Assembly (NCBI RefSeq): GCF_002551815.1
Contig: NZ_NVPR01000061.1
Location: 1-64,000, forward strand
Length of the DNA: 64,000 nt
Reading direction: 5' to 3'
DNA from: Bacillus sp. AFS098217
GTDB taxonomy: Bacteria; Bacillota; Bacilli; Bacillales; Bacillaceae_G
Shown here one piece after another: positions 35,127-43,483 of this stretch. A model generated the notes under the pieces. It saw nothing but the letters and a program-made list of their open reading frames with translations, made no database searches and was not told where the DNA came from. The stretch's first letter is position 1. Every line of letters starts with the position of its first letter. Position numbers and translations under genes: made by a program.

Positions 35127-35156
35127 AACCTGTCAATTTTGACAGGTTTTTATTTT
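35127..35156 (+). terminator. second hairpin after ppaC
   Basis: AACCTGTCA and TGACAGGTT form a nine-base-pair stem with a T-rich tail, a backup terminator or the terminator of a lost gene. Confidence 0.6.
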
Positions 35157-35308
35157 TGAGTCTGTTAAATTTAACTGTTGATTTTCTTATAAAAAAAACG
35201 AGAAGGAATGCGTGATGCAACCTATTACTTGTGCTAAGTTAGTTAATATTTCCAATTTTTGTGATATAATTAACCATATAAAAAGACAGAAAGGAGTAAT
35301 ACTTATCA

Positions 35309-35455
35309 AACATCATTTCCCTTAATATCGGAATACCTCAAAAATTACTGTTTCAAGGAAAAGAAATTGAAACAAGTCTGTTTAAAAAGAGTGTTAACAT
35401 GCCGTTATATCTATCGATACCCAACTTTGAAGACGACGGTCCATTGCATCGCTAA
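35309..35455 (+). pseudogene. N-terminal remnant of a MOSC-domain protein (YiiM/YflK-like)
   Basis: AAAGGAG at 35290-35296 precedes a frame that reads NIISLNIGIPQKLLFQGKEI and then FKKSVNMPLYLSIPN, the start of MOSC-domain proteins, and stops at a TAA at 35453-35455. No start codon survives (the expected position reads TTATCA) and the molybdenum-cofactor-binding core is missing. This is a 5' fragment left by a deletion. Confidence 0.55.
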
Positions 35456-35602
35456 ACTAGAATAACCCATAATCAAAATGTAATATCCCTAAGATACAAT
35501 CTCTACATAAACTCTTACAAACTATATAACTCATTTATAAAAATATTCATAGTTATTCCTTTATTTTTTTACCATTCTATAAATAAGAAGGGATGAAGTT
35601 TT

Positions 35603-36463
35603 TTGCAAAGAGAAATGATTAAAACAGATCGTGGAGAATTCGAAGTATTTATTGGTGGAAAAGGTACAGAGCCTATTTGTATAGCACATTTATATCAAGA
35701 ATTTTTATCGGGTAAAGAGCCGTATTCTGCAGCAATTGGAGAATATTATAAAGTAATATTAGTAAATCTAAAAAATACGGGTTCCTCAACTAAAGTTAAA
35801 TCAAAAAAAGACCTAAGCATGGAAGAAACTGTGAAAGATTTAGAAAGTATTCGAAAGAAACTTAAATATTCTAATTGGGCTTTTGCGGGACACTCCACAG
35901 GAGGTTTTTTAGGCTTAACTTATCTTTCTATGTATCCAGACAAACTTTCTGAAATTATTTTATGCGGTACAGCAGCATCAAATAGAATAAACCGATCTAA
36001 AAACAATTTATTCAATGTGGAAAACGGAAAATATAAAAAAGATATGATGAAAATCTTCTTTAAAATGTTACCTTTTATGAGCAAAAAAAGTAAAGAATCT
36101 GCAGCAAAAAAATTCTTCGAGTTATGTCTTCATTCTAAAGAAAAAGTTGATGAATATTACAAAGAAATGCAATTTGTCGCCATTAATAAATCAAGAATGG
36201 CAGCTTATTCATCTGAATTACGTCATTATGATGTCAGTGAAACCATAAAAAATATCACTGTCCCATCTTTAATATTATGCGGAAAGTATGATGTTCAATG
36301 TCCAATCGAATTTTCCGAAGAACTACATAACCTGTTGCCTAATTCAATCCTTCTAACATTTGAAAATAGTAACCACTTCCCTTTTATTGAAGAACGTGAA
36401 AAATTTTTAGATGCGCTACATACTTTTACAAATCGGCCAAATTCAAGCGCTTCCACCCTATAA
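35603..36463 (+). CDS. alpha/beta hydrolase (intact paralog of the broken gene at 4250)
   Basis: The 286-residue protein has the nucleophile Ser98 in FAGHSTGGFLG, an acid Asp in LCGKYDVQCP and the catalytic His in NSNHFPFIEE, so the triad is complete. The N-terminus RGEFEVFIGGKGTEP is shared with the pseudogene at 4250-5078. The start is ambiguous: a TTG at 35603 gives the best length, and an ATG at 35615 is possible. A tiny overlapping frame (MKFFAKRND) begins right after the ribosome binding site. The substrate is unknown. Confidence 0.85.
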   Translation: MQREMIKTDRGEFEVFIGGKGTEPICIAHLYQEFLSGKEPYSAAIGEYYKVILVNLKNTGSSTKVKSKKDLSMEETVKDLESIRKKLKYSNWAFAGHSTGGFLGLTYLSMYPDKLSEIILCGTAASNRINRSKNNLFNVENGKYKKDMMKIFFKMLPFMSKKSKESAAKKFFELCLHSKEKVDEYYKEMQFVAINKSRMAAYSSELRHYDVSETIKNITVPSLILCGKYDVQCPIEFSEELHNLLPNSILLTFENSNHFPFIEEREKFLDALHTFTNRPNSSASTL

Positions 36464-36464
36464 A

Positions 36465-36497
36465 AAACACGACTGAGTTTCCCCCACAGTTGTGTTT
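36465..36497 (+). terminator. terminator of the hydrolase gene
   Basis: AAACACGACTG and CAGTTGTGTTT pair with one G-T wobble around a C-rich loop, followed by CTTTATT. Confidence 0.7.
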
Positions 36498-36499
36498 CT

Positions 36500-36635
36500 T
36501 TATTACTTTTAATCTTTATGAAGGTTCTCATTCTAGTTTTAAGATCTAGTTGTCTATTTTCTAATCGTTCAACTGCTTCGCGACGTTTAGAATCATCTAT
36601 GTTTGTATACAGTGAGGTTTATAGTTCAAATTGTG
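36500..36635 (-). pseudogene. possible tyrosine-recombinase C-terminal scrap
   Basis: On the minus strand a frame reads SLYTNIDDSKRREAVERLEN, then RQLDLKTRMRTF. A Tyr followed by a polar, Lys/Arg-rich helix after the active-site Tyr is typical of phage-type integrases, but the RxxH box is missing, so the assignment is weak. Nothing else was seen in the gap up to the next gene besides the terminator. Confidence 0.25.
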
Positions 36636-36768
36636 GCTGATTTATGGTTCAAGTCACAATTTTAAAAAACAATATGGAATAGCGAGCAGTTAAAACGCTA
36701 TAAGTAAATTTAGACCTGTCTGTGACACATGAGTCTAAATACTTAAAGCAAAGTTAAGGAGGAATGTT

Positions 36769-38466
36769 ATGGCTAATATTTCAGGATTGGAAAAGTATAA
36801 TGAAGAAAACGATTATTATGATGCGAAAAAATTAAAAGATAGACTACAAGTACTTCTTGATCAGGACATTTGTTCCATTTCTGAATTAAAGAAGTGGCTA
36901 GTTGAGGAACGACGTTTAAGTGCTGAAGTGGAAGAAGTAATAACGAGTCATTTAATCGATTTTTATAGAGATACGAAAAGCATACATAAACGCGACTTAT
37001 ATTTATATTATCAAACTAATATTCAGCCACTTCTTACAAAATATACTGCTGAGTTTGACAAAAAATTTAGCAATTGTCCGCTCGCCAAATTATTGGAAGA
37101 TGAAAAATATGGTTATATGTGCAAAGTAAGGTTAGAAAAAAATAAGATGTTTCATGAAGACAATGTTTTGCTTACTGTGAAGGAGCAGGAGTTAATAACG
37201 AAATATAAAGAAATTATGGCTAGTATAACGATTGATTGGGATGGGGAAACAAAATCTTATCCGTACATAAAAGCAAAGTTAGATAGTCCAAATAGGGAGA
37301 TTCGTGAACGCGCATGGCGTGCTTTATCTGAGTCGCATACGCATGTAAAGCACGCTGTAGATAGTATTATGAATGAACTAGTACAATTACGTCATCAAAT
37401 GGCATTGAATGCGGGATTTAGTAATTACCGTGATTATATATTTAAACTAAAAAATAGAGAATACAGCATTCAAGATTGTTATACATTTCATGAGTCTGTT
37501 GAAAAACATGTCATCCCGGTATGGAAACATGTAGCGAAACTCTTTAAAACAGAACTTGATATAGAAAAGTATCGTCCGTGGGATATCAGCCCCTGTACAT
37601 TACAAACATCTCCGTTCAACACTTTTGTTGATTTGCTGGATGGAGTCGAAAACATGCTAGGTAAGACCGATTCATATTTTGAGGAGAGATTTCAACATAT
37701 TCGTGGGCAAGAGCTGATAGATGTAGAGGAGCGAAAGAATAAGGCCTCAGGAGGTGCTTGTTTTACCTTACCGAAAACAAAAAATGTATTCATTTATGCC
37801 AACTTTAGCCCATCGTTTCATGCGATTAATGCTCTTATACATGAAGTTGGTCATGCCATCCATTTCTACAAACAGTTTGCGAATGAGAGTGGTATGCAAG
37901 AACGATATCTTCGTGAAGAGGTAGCTGAGCTGTACTCCCATAGTCTAGAACTCTTTTTAATAGATAAGCTTGATATATTTTATCCTGAAGATAATGAATG
38001 TAAGAAAGCACAAAGGGAACAAATGCATCGTGCATTTTCTCTGTTAATTTCTCCGCTTTCAGGTGACCTATTTCAACATTGGCTCTATACGAATCCAAAC
38101 CATTCACCGGAAGAACGGGATGCAAAATATCTTGAAATCAGCAAAAGATTTCGGTATTCATCAGTTGATATTGCAGGTTTTGAAGCAGAAATTGGAGCAA
38201 GTTGGATTGAGTCTTTTCATTATTTTCAGTATCCTTTTTATAAAATAGAGTATGCAATATCACAACTAGGGGCGTTACAACTGTTTCAAATCTATCGTGA
38301 GGATCCAGCGAAAGCAATCGCTTTATTTAAACAAGGGGCAAGTGTGGATTGGAATGCATCGATTGCGGATATTTACCAGAGTACAGGTGTTCATTTTGAT
38401 TTCTCTGAACAAACTATAAAAAATATCTCTGAATTCGTCATACATGTAATGGAAGAATTAAGTTAA
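36769..38466 (+). CDS. M3-family oligoendopeptidase-like zinc metallopeptidase
   Basis: The 565-residue cytoplasmic enzyme has the zinc motif His358-Glu359-x-x-His362 (NALIHEVGHAIHF) and the third-ligand region EEVAELYSHSLE (about 383-394), with the family's long helical N-terminal half. M3 peptidases cleave short peptides inside a closed bowl. This one is a divergent member: it is slightly shorter than PepF (about 600 residues) and its C-terminal Tyr-rich segment (ESFHYFQYPFYKIEYAIS) is recognisable. The ATG follows AAGGAGG. A hairpin at about 38521-38563 ends the unit. Confidence 0.88.
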   Translation: MANISGLEKYNEENDYYDAKKLKDRLQVLLDQDICSISELKKWLVEERRLSAEVEEVITSHLIDFYRDTKSIHKRDLYLYYQTNIQPLLTKYTAEFDKKFSNCPLAKLLEDEKYGYMCKVRLEKNKMFHEDNVLLTVKEQELITKYKEIMASITIDWDGETKSYPYIKAKLDSPNREIRERAWRALSESHTHVKHAVDSIMNELVQLRHQMALNAGFSNYRDYIFKLKNREYSIQDCYTFHESVEKHVIPVWKHVAKLFKTELDIEKYRPWDISPCTLQTSPFNTFVDLLDGVENMLGKTDSYFEERFQHIRGQELIDVEERKNKASGGACFTLPKTKNVFIYANFSPSFHAINALIHEVGHAIHFYKQFANESGMQERYLREEVAELYSHSLELFLIDKLDIFYPEDNECKKAQREQMHRAFSLLISPLSGDLFQHWLYTNPNHSPEERDAKYLEISKRFRYSSVDIAGFEAEIGASWIESFHYFQYPFYKIEYAISQLGALQLFQIYREDPAKAIALFKQGASVDWNASIADIYQSTGVHFDFSEQTIKNISEFVIHVMEELS

Positions 38467-38675
38467 AAGCTAGAGGGACTTTTCAAAATCAGTATTGATT
38501 TTGACCTTCTAAATCTATCAAAAACATAATCTCTAATTTTTGTTGGAAGAAGGGATTATGTTTCTGATAGAAGTCTATTGATTCTCAAAGTATCGCTTGT
38601 TTTTTATATGAGCAAAGCGTTTATCAATTTACTGGAGAAAGGTGAAGTATTCATTATATTGGGGTGATATGTGTA

Positions 38676-39887
38676 GTGAAAGGTTTGTTAGAACGAATAA
38701 ATCGTGATATAAGTGCAGAAAAATTAAATGAAATATGGCCTGATTTTAAACAAGTTGCATTTGCACTTTACAATAAACAACATGTGTATGTATTTCATCA
38801 TCCTATGTTTTCGACAGCAGAGAAGAATGAATTTATAAAATTAGATTGGAATGAACAGTTTGTAGGAGATACTTTCATATTATATGAAGACTATCCAACC
38901 GCGATCGTAAATTTAGAAAGATATAGTGATTATGAAAGTATATATTCTCTTTTGGTACATGAACTTTTTCACGGATATCAGTTTTTACTGGGTGAAGGCA
39001 GGTTTCCTAATGAATTTATGGGATTTCAATATCCGATGGTAGAGGAAAACATTGAATTAAGAACTAGGGAGAGACGTTGCCTATATAACGCTATTCACAG
39101 TGATAATGATCTTGACAAGAGACAAAATATACATCAATTCATTCATTTTCGAGAAAAAAGAAACGGTATGATGAATTGTGAATTCATGCAGTATGAATAT
39201 ATGGTTGAAAGTGTAGAAGGGCCAGCTTGGTATGTTGAAATGAATGCCTATTCCAAGGTAGGCACAAGCTCCTATCAAAATACTTTGCAAAAATATAGTG
39301 GCTTAATTCTTGATACGTATGATGCTGCTTCCAATATAAGAAGAAGTTGTTATAGTTCAGGAATGATTCTATGTTTATTGTTAGATGAAATAGCTCCAGA
39401 TTGGAAAACACGTTTTTTAAAAACAAAGCAATCGTTATATGATTTTTTTAAACAGAGTATAGAAATTGAGATAGATCAAATACAAATAGATGAAATAAAA
39501 ATAGAGGCAGAAACGAAAGAGATTATAAAATTGGTCAAAAAGCAGAGAGAAATAGAATTTAGAGCGTTTCATCATCAAGAAGGTTATCACCTTTTCATAA
39601 GGGGAAATATGCAAGTCGATATGCTAAATCCGATGAATCTTATTTTGGATGGAAATAGATTATTACATAGAGGTTTTTTAGGTCTACGCATTCATAATAA
39701 GCAATACATGATTCAACAGCCGATCATATCTTACTTTAAAGAAAGGATTCAAGATATTGAACAGGTGCATTTCGTGATAAGTGAAAAACCGATTAAAAGT
39801 GAAGAAGGATGGAGCGTTTTAGGAGTAGGAAACATAAAAGGTGAATATGAAGAAAAGGGGAATTCCATATTTTTAAACATCAAATAA
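38676..39887 (+). CDS. putative zinc metallopeptidase of uncharacterised family
   Basis: The 403-residue protein contains His95-Glu96-Leu-Phe-His99 (LLVHELFHGYQF), a clear HExxH zinc motif, with glutamates suited as a third ligand downstream (MVEENIELRTRE about 117-128 and MVESVEGPAWYVEM about 170-183). The last 100 residues look like a beta-rich accessory domain. No signal peptide is present. It does not match a peptidase family I can name. The GTG at 38676, with GGGGTGAT upstream, is preferred to the GTG at 38664. It follows the M3-like gene in the same direction, which may be functional pairing or chance. Confidence 0.7.
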   Translation: MKGLLERINRDISAEKLNEIWPDFKQVAFALYNKQHVYVFHHPMFSTAEKNEFIKLDWNEQFVGDTFILYEDYPTAIVNLERYSDYESIYSLLVHELFHGYQFLLGEGRFPNEFMGFQYPMVEENIELRTRERRCLYNAIHSDNDLDKRQNIHQFIHFREKRNGMMNCEFMQYEYMVESVEGPAWYVEMNAYSKVGTSSYQNTLQKYSGLILDTYDAASNIRRSCYSSGMILCLLLDEIAPDWKTRFLKTKQSLYDFFKQSIEIEIDQIQIDEIKIEAETKEIIKLVKKQREIEFRAFHHQEGYHLFIRGNMQVDMLNPMNLILDGNRLLHRGFLGLRIHNKQYMIQQPIISYFKERIQDIEQVHFVISEKPIKSEEGWSVLGVGNIKGEYEEKGNSIFLNIK

Positions 39888-40001
39888 AGATGCTATGATC
39901 TTATTATTCAAGGATATACAAGGATGTTTAGTGTATGAGAATATAAATTACAGATGAATAGAAATTTTGTGATCACGTTTGAAGCGAGGTAGAAGGTAAC
40001 A

Positions 40002-40451
40002 ATGAAAAGATTATGCATTATTCCATGTGGGAAAAAGAAGATTTGGGATAAGTACCCTGATAAGGGGCCAACAGAAGCAAAGGATGTATACATCAGTCCG
40101 TTTGGAAAAGCATGCCAAGCATACGCTTCTCAATTTTTCACACATTGGGTTATTTTATCGGCGAGACATGGATTTTTACTTCCAACTGATATTGTGAAAG
40201 AAAACTATGATCTTGCTTTTAATTCGAAAAGTAATGAGATTATTAGTATAAAACAACTAAAAAAACAAATGGTTGATAAAGGATTACTAGAGTTTGATGA
40301 AATTGTCCTACTTGCAGGAAAGAAACATAAAAAAGTGGTGACAAAACTATATCCAGAAGAAATCATTTCTTATCCATTAGAAGGATGTAAAGGCATCGGG
40401 TATATGTTGCAGAAGTTGAAATATGCTGTTGAAATGCAGGAGGAGATTTAG
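40002..40451 (+). CDS. DUF6884 domain protein
   Basis: The 149-residue protein begins KRLCIIPCGKKKIWD and has VILSARHGFLLPTD (about 50-63) and VLLAGKKHKKVV, the pattern of the DUF6884 family. That family occurs as a stand-alone protein or fused to DNA-modification-related domains and resembles an alpha/beta hydrolase- or glycosidase-like fold; the function is not established. The ATG follows GAGG at 14 bases and AAGGT closer in. It is next to integrase debris, so acquisition by a mobile element is plausible. Confidence 0.75.
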   Translation: MKRLCIIPCGKKKIWDKYPDKGPTEAKDVYISPFGKACQAYASQFFTHWVILSARHGFLLPTDIVKENYDLAFNSKSNEIISIKQLKKQMVDKGLLEFDEIVLLAGKKHKKVVTKLYPEEIISYPLEGCKGIGYMLQKLKYAVEMQEEI

Positions 40452-40478
40452 AGTTCTCTTCTTCATGTGCTTGGTCAC

Positions 40479-40740
40479 TTAATCGGTCACAACAATTTTT
40501 TCGAGTTCATCCGATACAGACTTGCCCGTACGCGTTAACACATGGTTATAAGTACCTAAAGTGGTCTTAATTGAGCTATGGCCTAATCGAGAAGATATTA
40601 ACTTTACATTAACATTTGCTCGATCAGCATTGTCGCATGTGTATGCCTTAGGTTATTTACAATCCCGTTGAAGTAAGCAAATTTAGAATTGTTTATTTGT
40701 ATCTCGGAATCAAATGTCACAACAGAATAACCTGATAATT
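40479..40740 (-). pseudogene. C-terminal part of a tyrosine recombinase (phage/ICE integrase)
   Basis: On the minus strand the frame reads GYSVVTFDSEIQ, then GIVNNLRHTHATMLIE with the catalytic Arg and HxxH box. After a one-base frameshift it continues ANVNVKLISSRLGHSSIKTT with the GH motif and LGTYNHVLTRTG with the nucleophile Tyr, ending at a TAA at 40479-40481. The N-terminal half is absent. This is the decayed integrase of a lost prophage or integrative element. No attachment-site repeat was identified. Confidence 0.75.
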
Positions 40741-40832
40741 ATTTCTCAATAAATAGTATCCAAGTAATTATGCTCTTTAATAGGGTTATTTGTGGTAATA
40801 TTTAGATAATATTCTTGGGAAGGGGGATTTAC

Positions 40833-41918
40833 ATGGAGATAAGGACTGTCGTTAATAAGGAGTATGAGTTATTAAAAGAATGGTATCATGAAATGCTTTC
40901 TCAACATTTAGATAAAGCAGCTGTCCTAAAAAAGGAAGCCGATAATATATTTAACAATGCTAAAGAAAATACAGATTCTTTTATTTATTACTCCTTGTTA
41001 AATTTCAGATATCGGATGTTAAACGGTGATTTTGAAAAAGAGTTTGAAGCATTTGATTACATAAAAGATATGCCAGATTGTTTATTAAAGTATTATTATC
41101 ATTTTTTCAAATTTATCTATGACACAGAAGTTGGAAACTATAATAATGCAGAGTACCATTGTGAACTTGCAGGCAATCTACTAAATATGATACCAAATGA
41201 AGCAGAAAAAGCAGAGTATTATTACCGTGTTGCGCTATACCATTATTATTTATCACAACCTACTTTGGCGATCAATTACGCTACAAAAGCTCTGGATTAC
41301 TTTTCTAGTCATGAAGATTACGAAATAAAAGTTGGAGCATGCAAAAACACATTAGGTATGGCTTGTGTTACTTTGGAGCAATTTGACATGGCAGAAGAAT
41401 ATTTGATTTCCGCTCTAAATATGTTCCAACAACTTAATGAGCATCCATTAGCTTTAAAGGTTCGTAGTAATTTAGGTGTATTTTATGCTGAACAAAACCT
41501 TTCTGATTTAGCTATACGCCATTTGACAGAAGTTTTTAAAGGTTGTCAGCATACAAAAGAGCATTATCAAAGAAGAGTAACGTTCCTATTAGCTCGTGAA
41601 CACATTAAGTTAAACGAAAATAAAGATGCCACTTTTTATATAGCTGAAGGTTTAAAGGTTTGTAATCGAGAATATAAGTATCATTTAAACATTCTGAAAA
41701 GCATAAATAACAATGAACCTATTGAAAAACTAGAAGAAGTTGTGACTGAAGCACTTTCTTATTTTAAAGAACAAGACTTATGGAAGGATGTACAAATTTA
41801 TACAGAATTATTAGCAGTTAAATGGTACAATATGGGTGTGAAAGATAAAGCATGTGATTATTATCATTTGAGCCATGAAGCTAGAACGTTATTAAAAGAA
41901 AAGGGGCGTTTAAAATGA
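40833..41918 (+). CDS. Rap-family response-regulator aspartate phosphatase / quorum-sensing TPR protein
   Basis: The 361-residue protein has the Rap layout: an N-terminal three-helix bundle (about 1-65) and a tetratricopeptide array (about 95-350; examples AEYYYRVALYHYYLSQPTLA and SNLGVFYAEQNLSDLAIRHL). Rap proteins dephosphorylate Spo0F or block regulators such as ComA and are inhibited by an imported Phr peptide. The ATG at 40833 follows GGGAAGGGGG. The Phr gene overlaps its stop codon. The target response regulator cannot be deduced from sequence. Integrase debris lies just upstream. Confidence 0.93.
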   Translation: MEIRTVVNKEYELLKEWYHEMLSQHLDKAAVLKKEADNIFNNAKENTDSFIYYSLLNFRYRMLNGDFEKEFEAFDYIKDMPDCLLKYYYHFFKFIYDTEVGNYNNAEYHCELAGNLLNMIPNEAEKAEYYYRVALYHYYLSQPTLAINYATKALDYFSSHEDYEIKVGACKNTLGMACVTLEQFDMAEEYLISALNMFQQLNEHPLALKVRSNLGVFYAEQNLSDLAIRHLTEVFKGCQHTKEHYQRRVTFLLAREHIKLNENKDATFYIAEGLKVCNREYKYHLNILKSINNNEPIEKLEEVVTEALSYFKEQDLWKDVQIYTELLAVKWYNMGVKDKACDYYHLSHEARTLLKEKGRLK

Positions 41919-42064
41919 AAAAAATTAAAATTGCATTATTAGGTGTAATCAGCGTTGCAGTATTATCATTTAGTTTAAATAGTCCTATTGTCAAAAAGAA
42001 TGCAGCACCTACATTAAAACAAGAGATTACTGTATTTTATTCGGAACATGGTACGGGAATCTAA
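41915..42064 (+). CDS. Phr signalling-peptide precursor
   Basis: The 49-residue peptide starts at an ATG overlapping the Rap stop (ATGA), the usual rap-phr coupling. It has a Lys-rich start, a hydrophobic export signal (IALLGVISVAVLSFSL, residues 6-21) and a charged tail ending FYSEHGTGI. The mature signal is probably a C-terminal penta- to heptapeptide; SEHGTGI resembles the reported B. thuringiensis Phr8 heptapeptide YAHGKDI in its HG-x-x-I pattern. Export by Sec, cleavage outside and re-import by Opp are expected from the family. Confidence 0.88.
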   Translation: MKKIKIALLGVISVAVLSFSLNSPIVKKNAAPTLKQEITVFYSEHGTGI

Positions 42065-42135
42065 TAGATGAATGCATTTACCCTCACAAGTTTTTGCATC
42101 ATTACAGAACTATGTTGTAGCGGGATATATAAAAT

Positions 42136-42170
42136 AAAAAGACAAGATGTTAACGCATCCTGTCTTTTTA
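42136..42170 (+). terminator. terminator of the rap-phr operon
   Basis: AAAAAGACA.GATG pairs with CATC.TGTCTTTTT, with one mismatch, around a six-base loop. Confidence 0.9.
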
Positions 42171-42336
42171 TTTCGTCGTTTTCGTAAAGCTTGTTGTTTT
42201 GGAATAGGATTAACTGATTTATCAGTTAAATAACATATAATGGAATTAGTGTGTTCTTTAACCAAGTTTAGTTGAAGAAGGAATATACACACCCAGTATA
42301 GAAATAATCCCGAAATTTTTAAGAGGAGAAGACAAA

Positions 42337-42720
42337 ATGAAGAATCTATTAATAGGGTCACACTGTATTTTTCCAACACCAGATATAATAAAAACTGCAA
42401 ATTTTTATGAACAAAAGATGGGTTTTAAAGCTGTCCAGTATATGGATGTCAATGAACCGCACATTTGTTTATATCGGGATACAACGGAAATTATCTTAAC
42501 TAAGTCTAACAGGCAAAAAGTAATTCCCAATAGGGACTTATATGGATATGGTTATGACGCTTACTTTATCACAATAAATCAAGAAGAACTTCAAAAAGAG
42601 TTTATAAAGTCGAATGTAAAAATTGTCCGTTCATTAGATAAAACAGATTACAATAATAAAGAATTTGTAATTGAAGATATAGATGGAAGATGGATAGGAT
42701 TTGGGATTAAAGTCGTTTAG
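42337..42720 (+). CDS. VOC-superfamily (glyoxalase/bleomycin-resistance-like) protein
   Basis: The 127-residue single-chain VOC protein has two beta-alpha-beta-beta-beta modules: HCIFPTPDIIKTANFYEQKMGF at the start and the second-module strand KEFVIEDIDGRWIGFG at the end. Candidate metal ligands (the first His, an Asp/Glu in each module) are present but the role could be glyoxalase, dioxygenase or antibiotic binding. The ATG follows AGAGGAG. It is monocistronic. Confidence 0.85.
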   Translation: MKNLLIGSHCIFPTPDIIKTANFYEQKMGFKAVQYMDVNEPHICLYRDTTEIILTKSNRQKVIPNRDLYGYGYDAYFITINQEELQKEFIKSNVKIVRSLDKTDYNNKEFVIEDIDGRWIGFGIKVV

Positions 42721-42889
42721 ATGGAAGAAGTAAGTTTGCGAAAGATTGTACTTATACAACCGGTTACGTTGGTTTAAGAAGGGATTATCAAACTGGTGAT
42801 CTTTTTATACTTTCCTTAAGATTTCAACTGTTGTTTTATTGAATTTTTGGCACGCTAAAATAAGATTAAACATTTTTTCTAGTTCGAAG

Positions 42890-43020
42890 GTGACGCACCG
42901 ACAGAGGAAGTATTGAACTTTACAGAAGCTAATAATCCCCACCTTACCACCGGGCTCTTGCCCGTCACGCGCTTGAAGATGGGGATTTCTTTCGGAAATA
43001 TGTTAAATTTAACCTGATAG
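42890..43020 (+). mobile_element. probable IS605/TnpB-type right-end remnant with nested hairpin
   Basis: A frame ending at 43016 reads EGDAPTEEVLNFTEA and runs through a nested hairpin: AATCCCCACCTT (42934-42945) pairs with AAGATGGGGATT (42976-42987) and encloses CGGGC-TCTT-GCCCG (42951-42964). A TnpB 3' end overlapping a subterminal structured RNA is characteristic of IS200/IS605-type elements, but no other part of TnpB or TnpA is present. The rest of the gap 42721-43233 holds no recognised gene. Identification rests on layout and is moderate. Confidence 0.4.
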
Positions 43021-43233
43021 ACCATGAGAAACGACAGAATTCCCAATTCAAAGGGGAAACGATAAAATAAGTACTAAATATATAGGGGAGGGATGGCAGT
43101 CAAATTATAATGGTCTGAACGATTCCTTCGGTCAATGTTTATACAACAGAACGCTAATGTAAAGTTGCAATCAGAACGGCGGATATACAAAAGCCGCTCA
43201 ATACGTATTATCGACTATGGAAAGGAAATGGGC

Positions 43234-43398
43234 CTATTGTGACGGTGGCGTGTTTAACAAACGGAAATATGTTTTATAAGCCGCAACTGCTGAAATAATA
43301 CCACCAATTAAAAACAGAGCTGAACCCCCAAGTAGGAATAGTCGACCGACATATGTTTCGCGGGCTTCTTCGATTTGTTCTTGTGGTCCTGTATTCAT
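43234..43398 (-). CDS. small single-pass membrane protein (54 aa)
   Basis: The ATG at 43398 follows a strong ribosome binding site (GGGGGGGAG with five bases of spacing). The protein reads MNTGPQEQIEEARETYVGR, then a clear membrane helix (LFLLGGSALFLIGGIISAVAA), then YKTYFRLLNTPPSQ, ending at a TAG. The charge pattern puts the acidic N-terminus outside or leaves it loosely defined. The function is unknown. It was probably missed because of its length. Confidence 0.65.
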   Translation of the reverse strand: MNTGPQEQIEEARETYVGRLFLLGGSALFLIGGIISAVAAYKTYFRLLNTPPSQ

Positions 43399-43483
43399 GT
43401 GTCTCCCCCCCAGATAAAAGGTATTTTTTATAGTATATACAAATGCCTAAAAATTGTTAAAAATAAAGAAGGAGAATAATTGG

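Noticed and set aside
42848-42868. TGGCAC as a sigma-54 -24 element
   Set aside because: The -12 element TTGC is absent at the required spacing (the sequence there is A+T-rich).
43130-43262. Plus-strand reading NGGYTKAAQYVLSTMERKW as a peptidoglycan-binding fragment
   Set aside because: It needs frameshifts and lies mostly opposite the better-supported small minus-strand gene.
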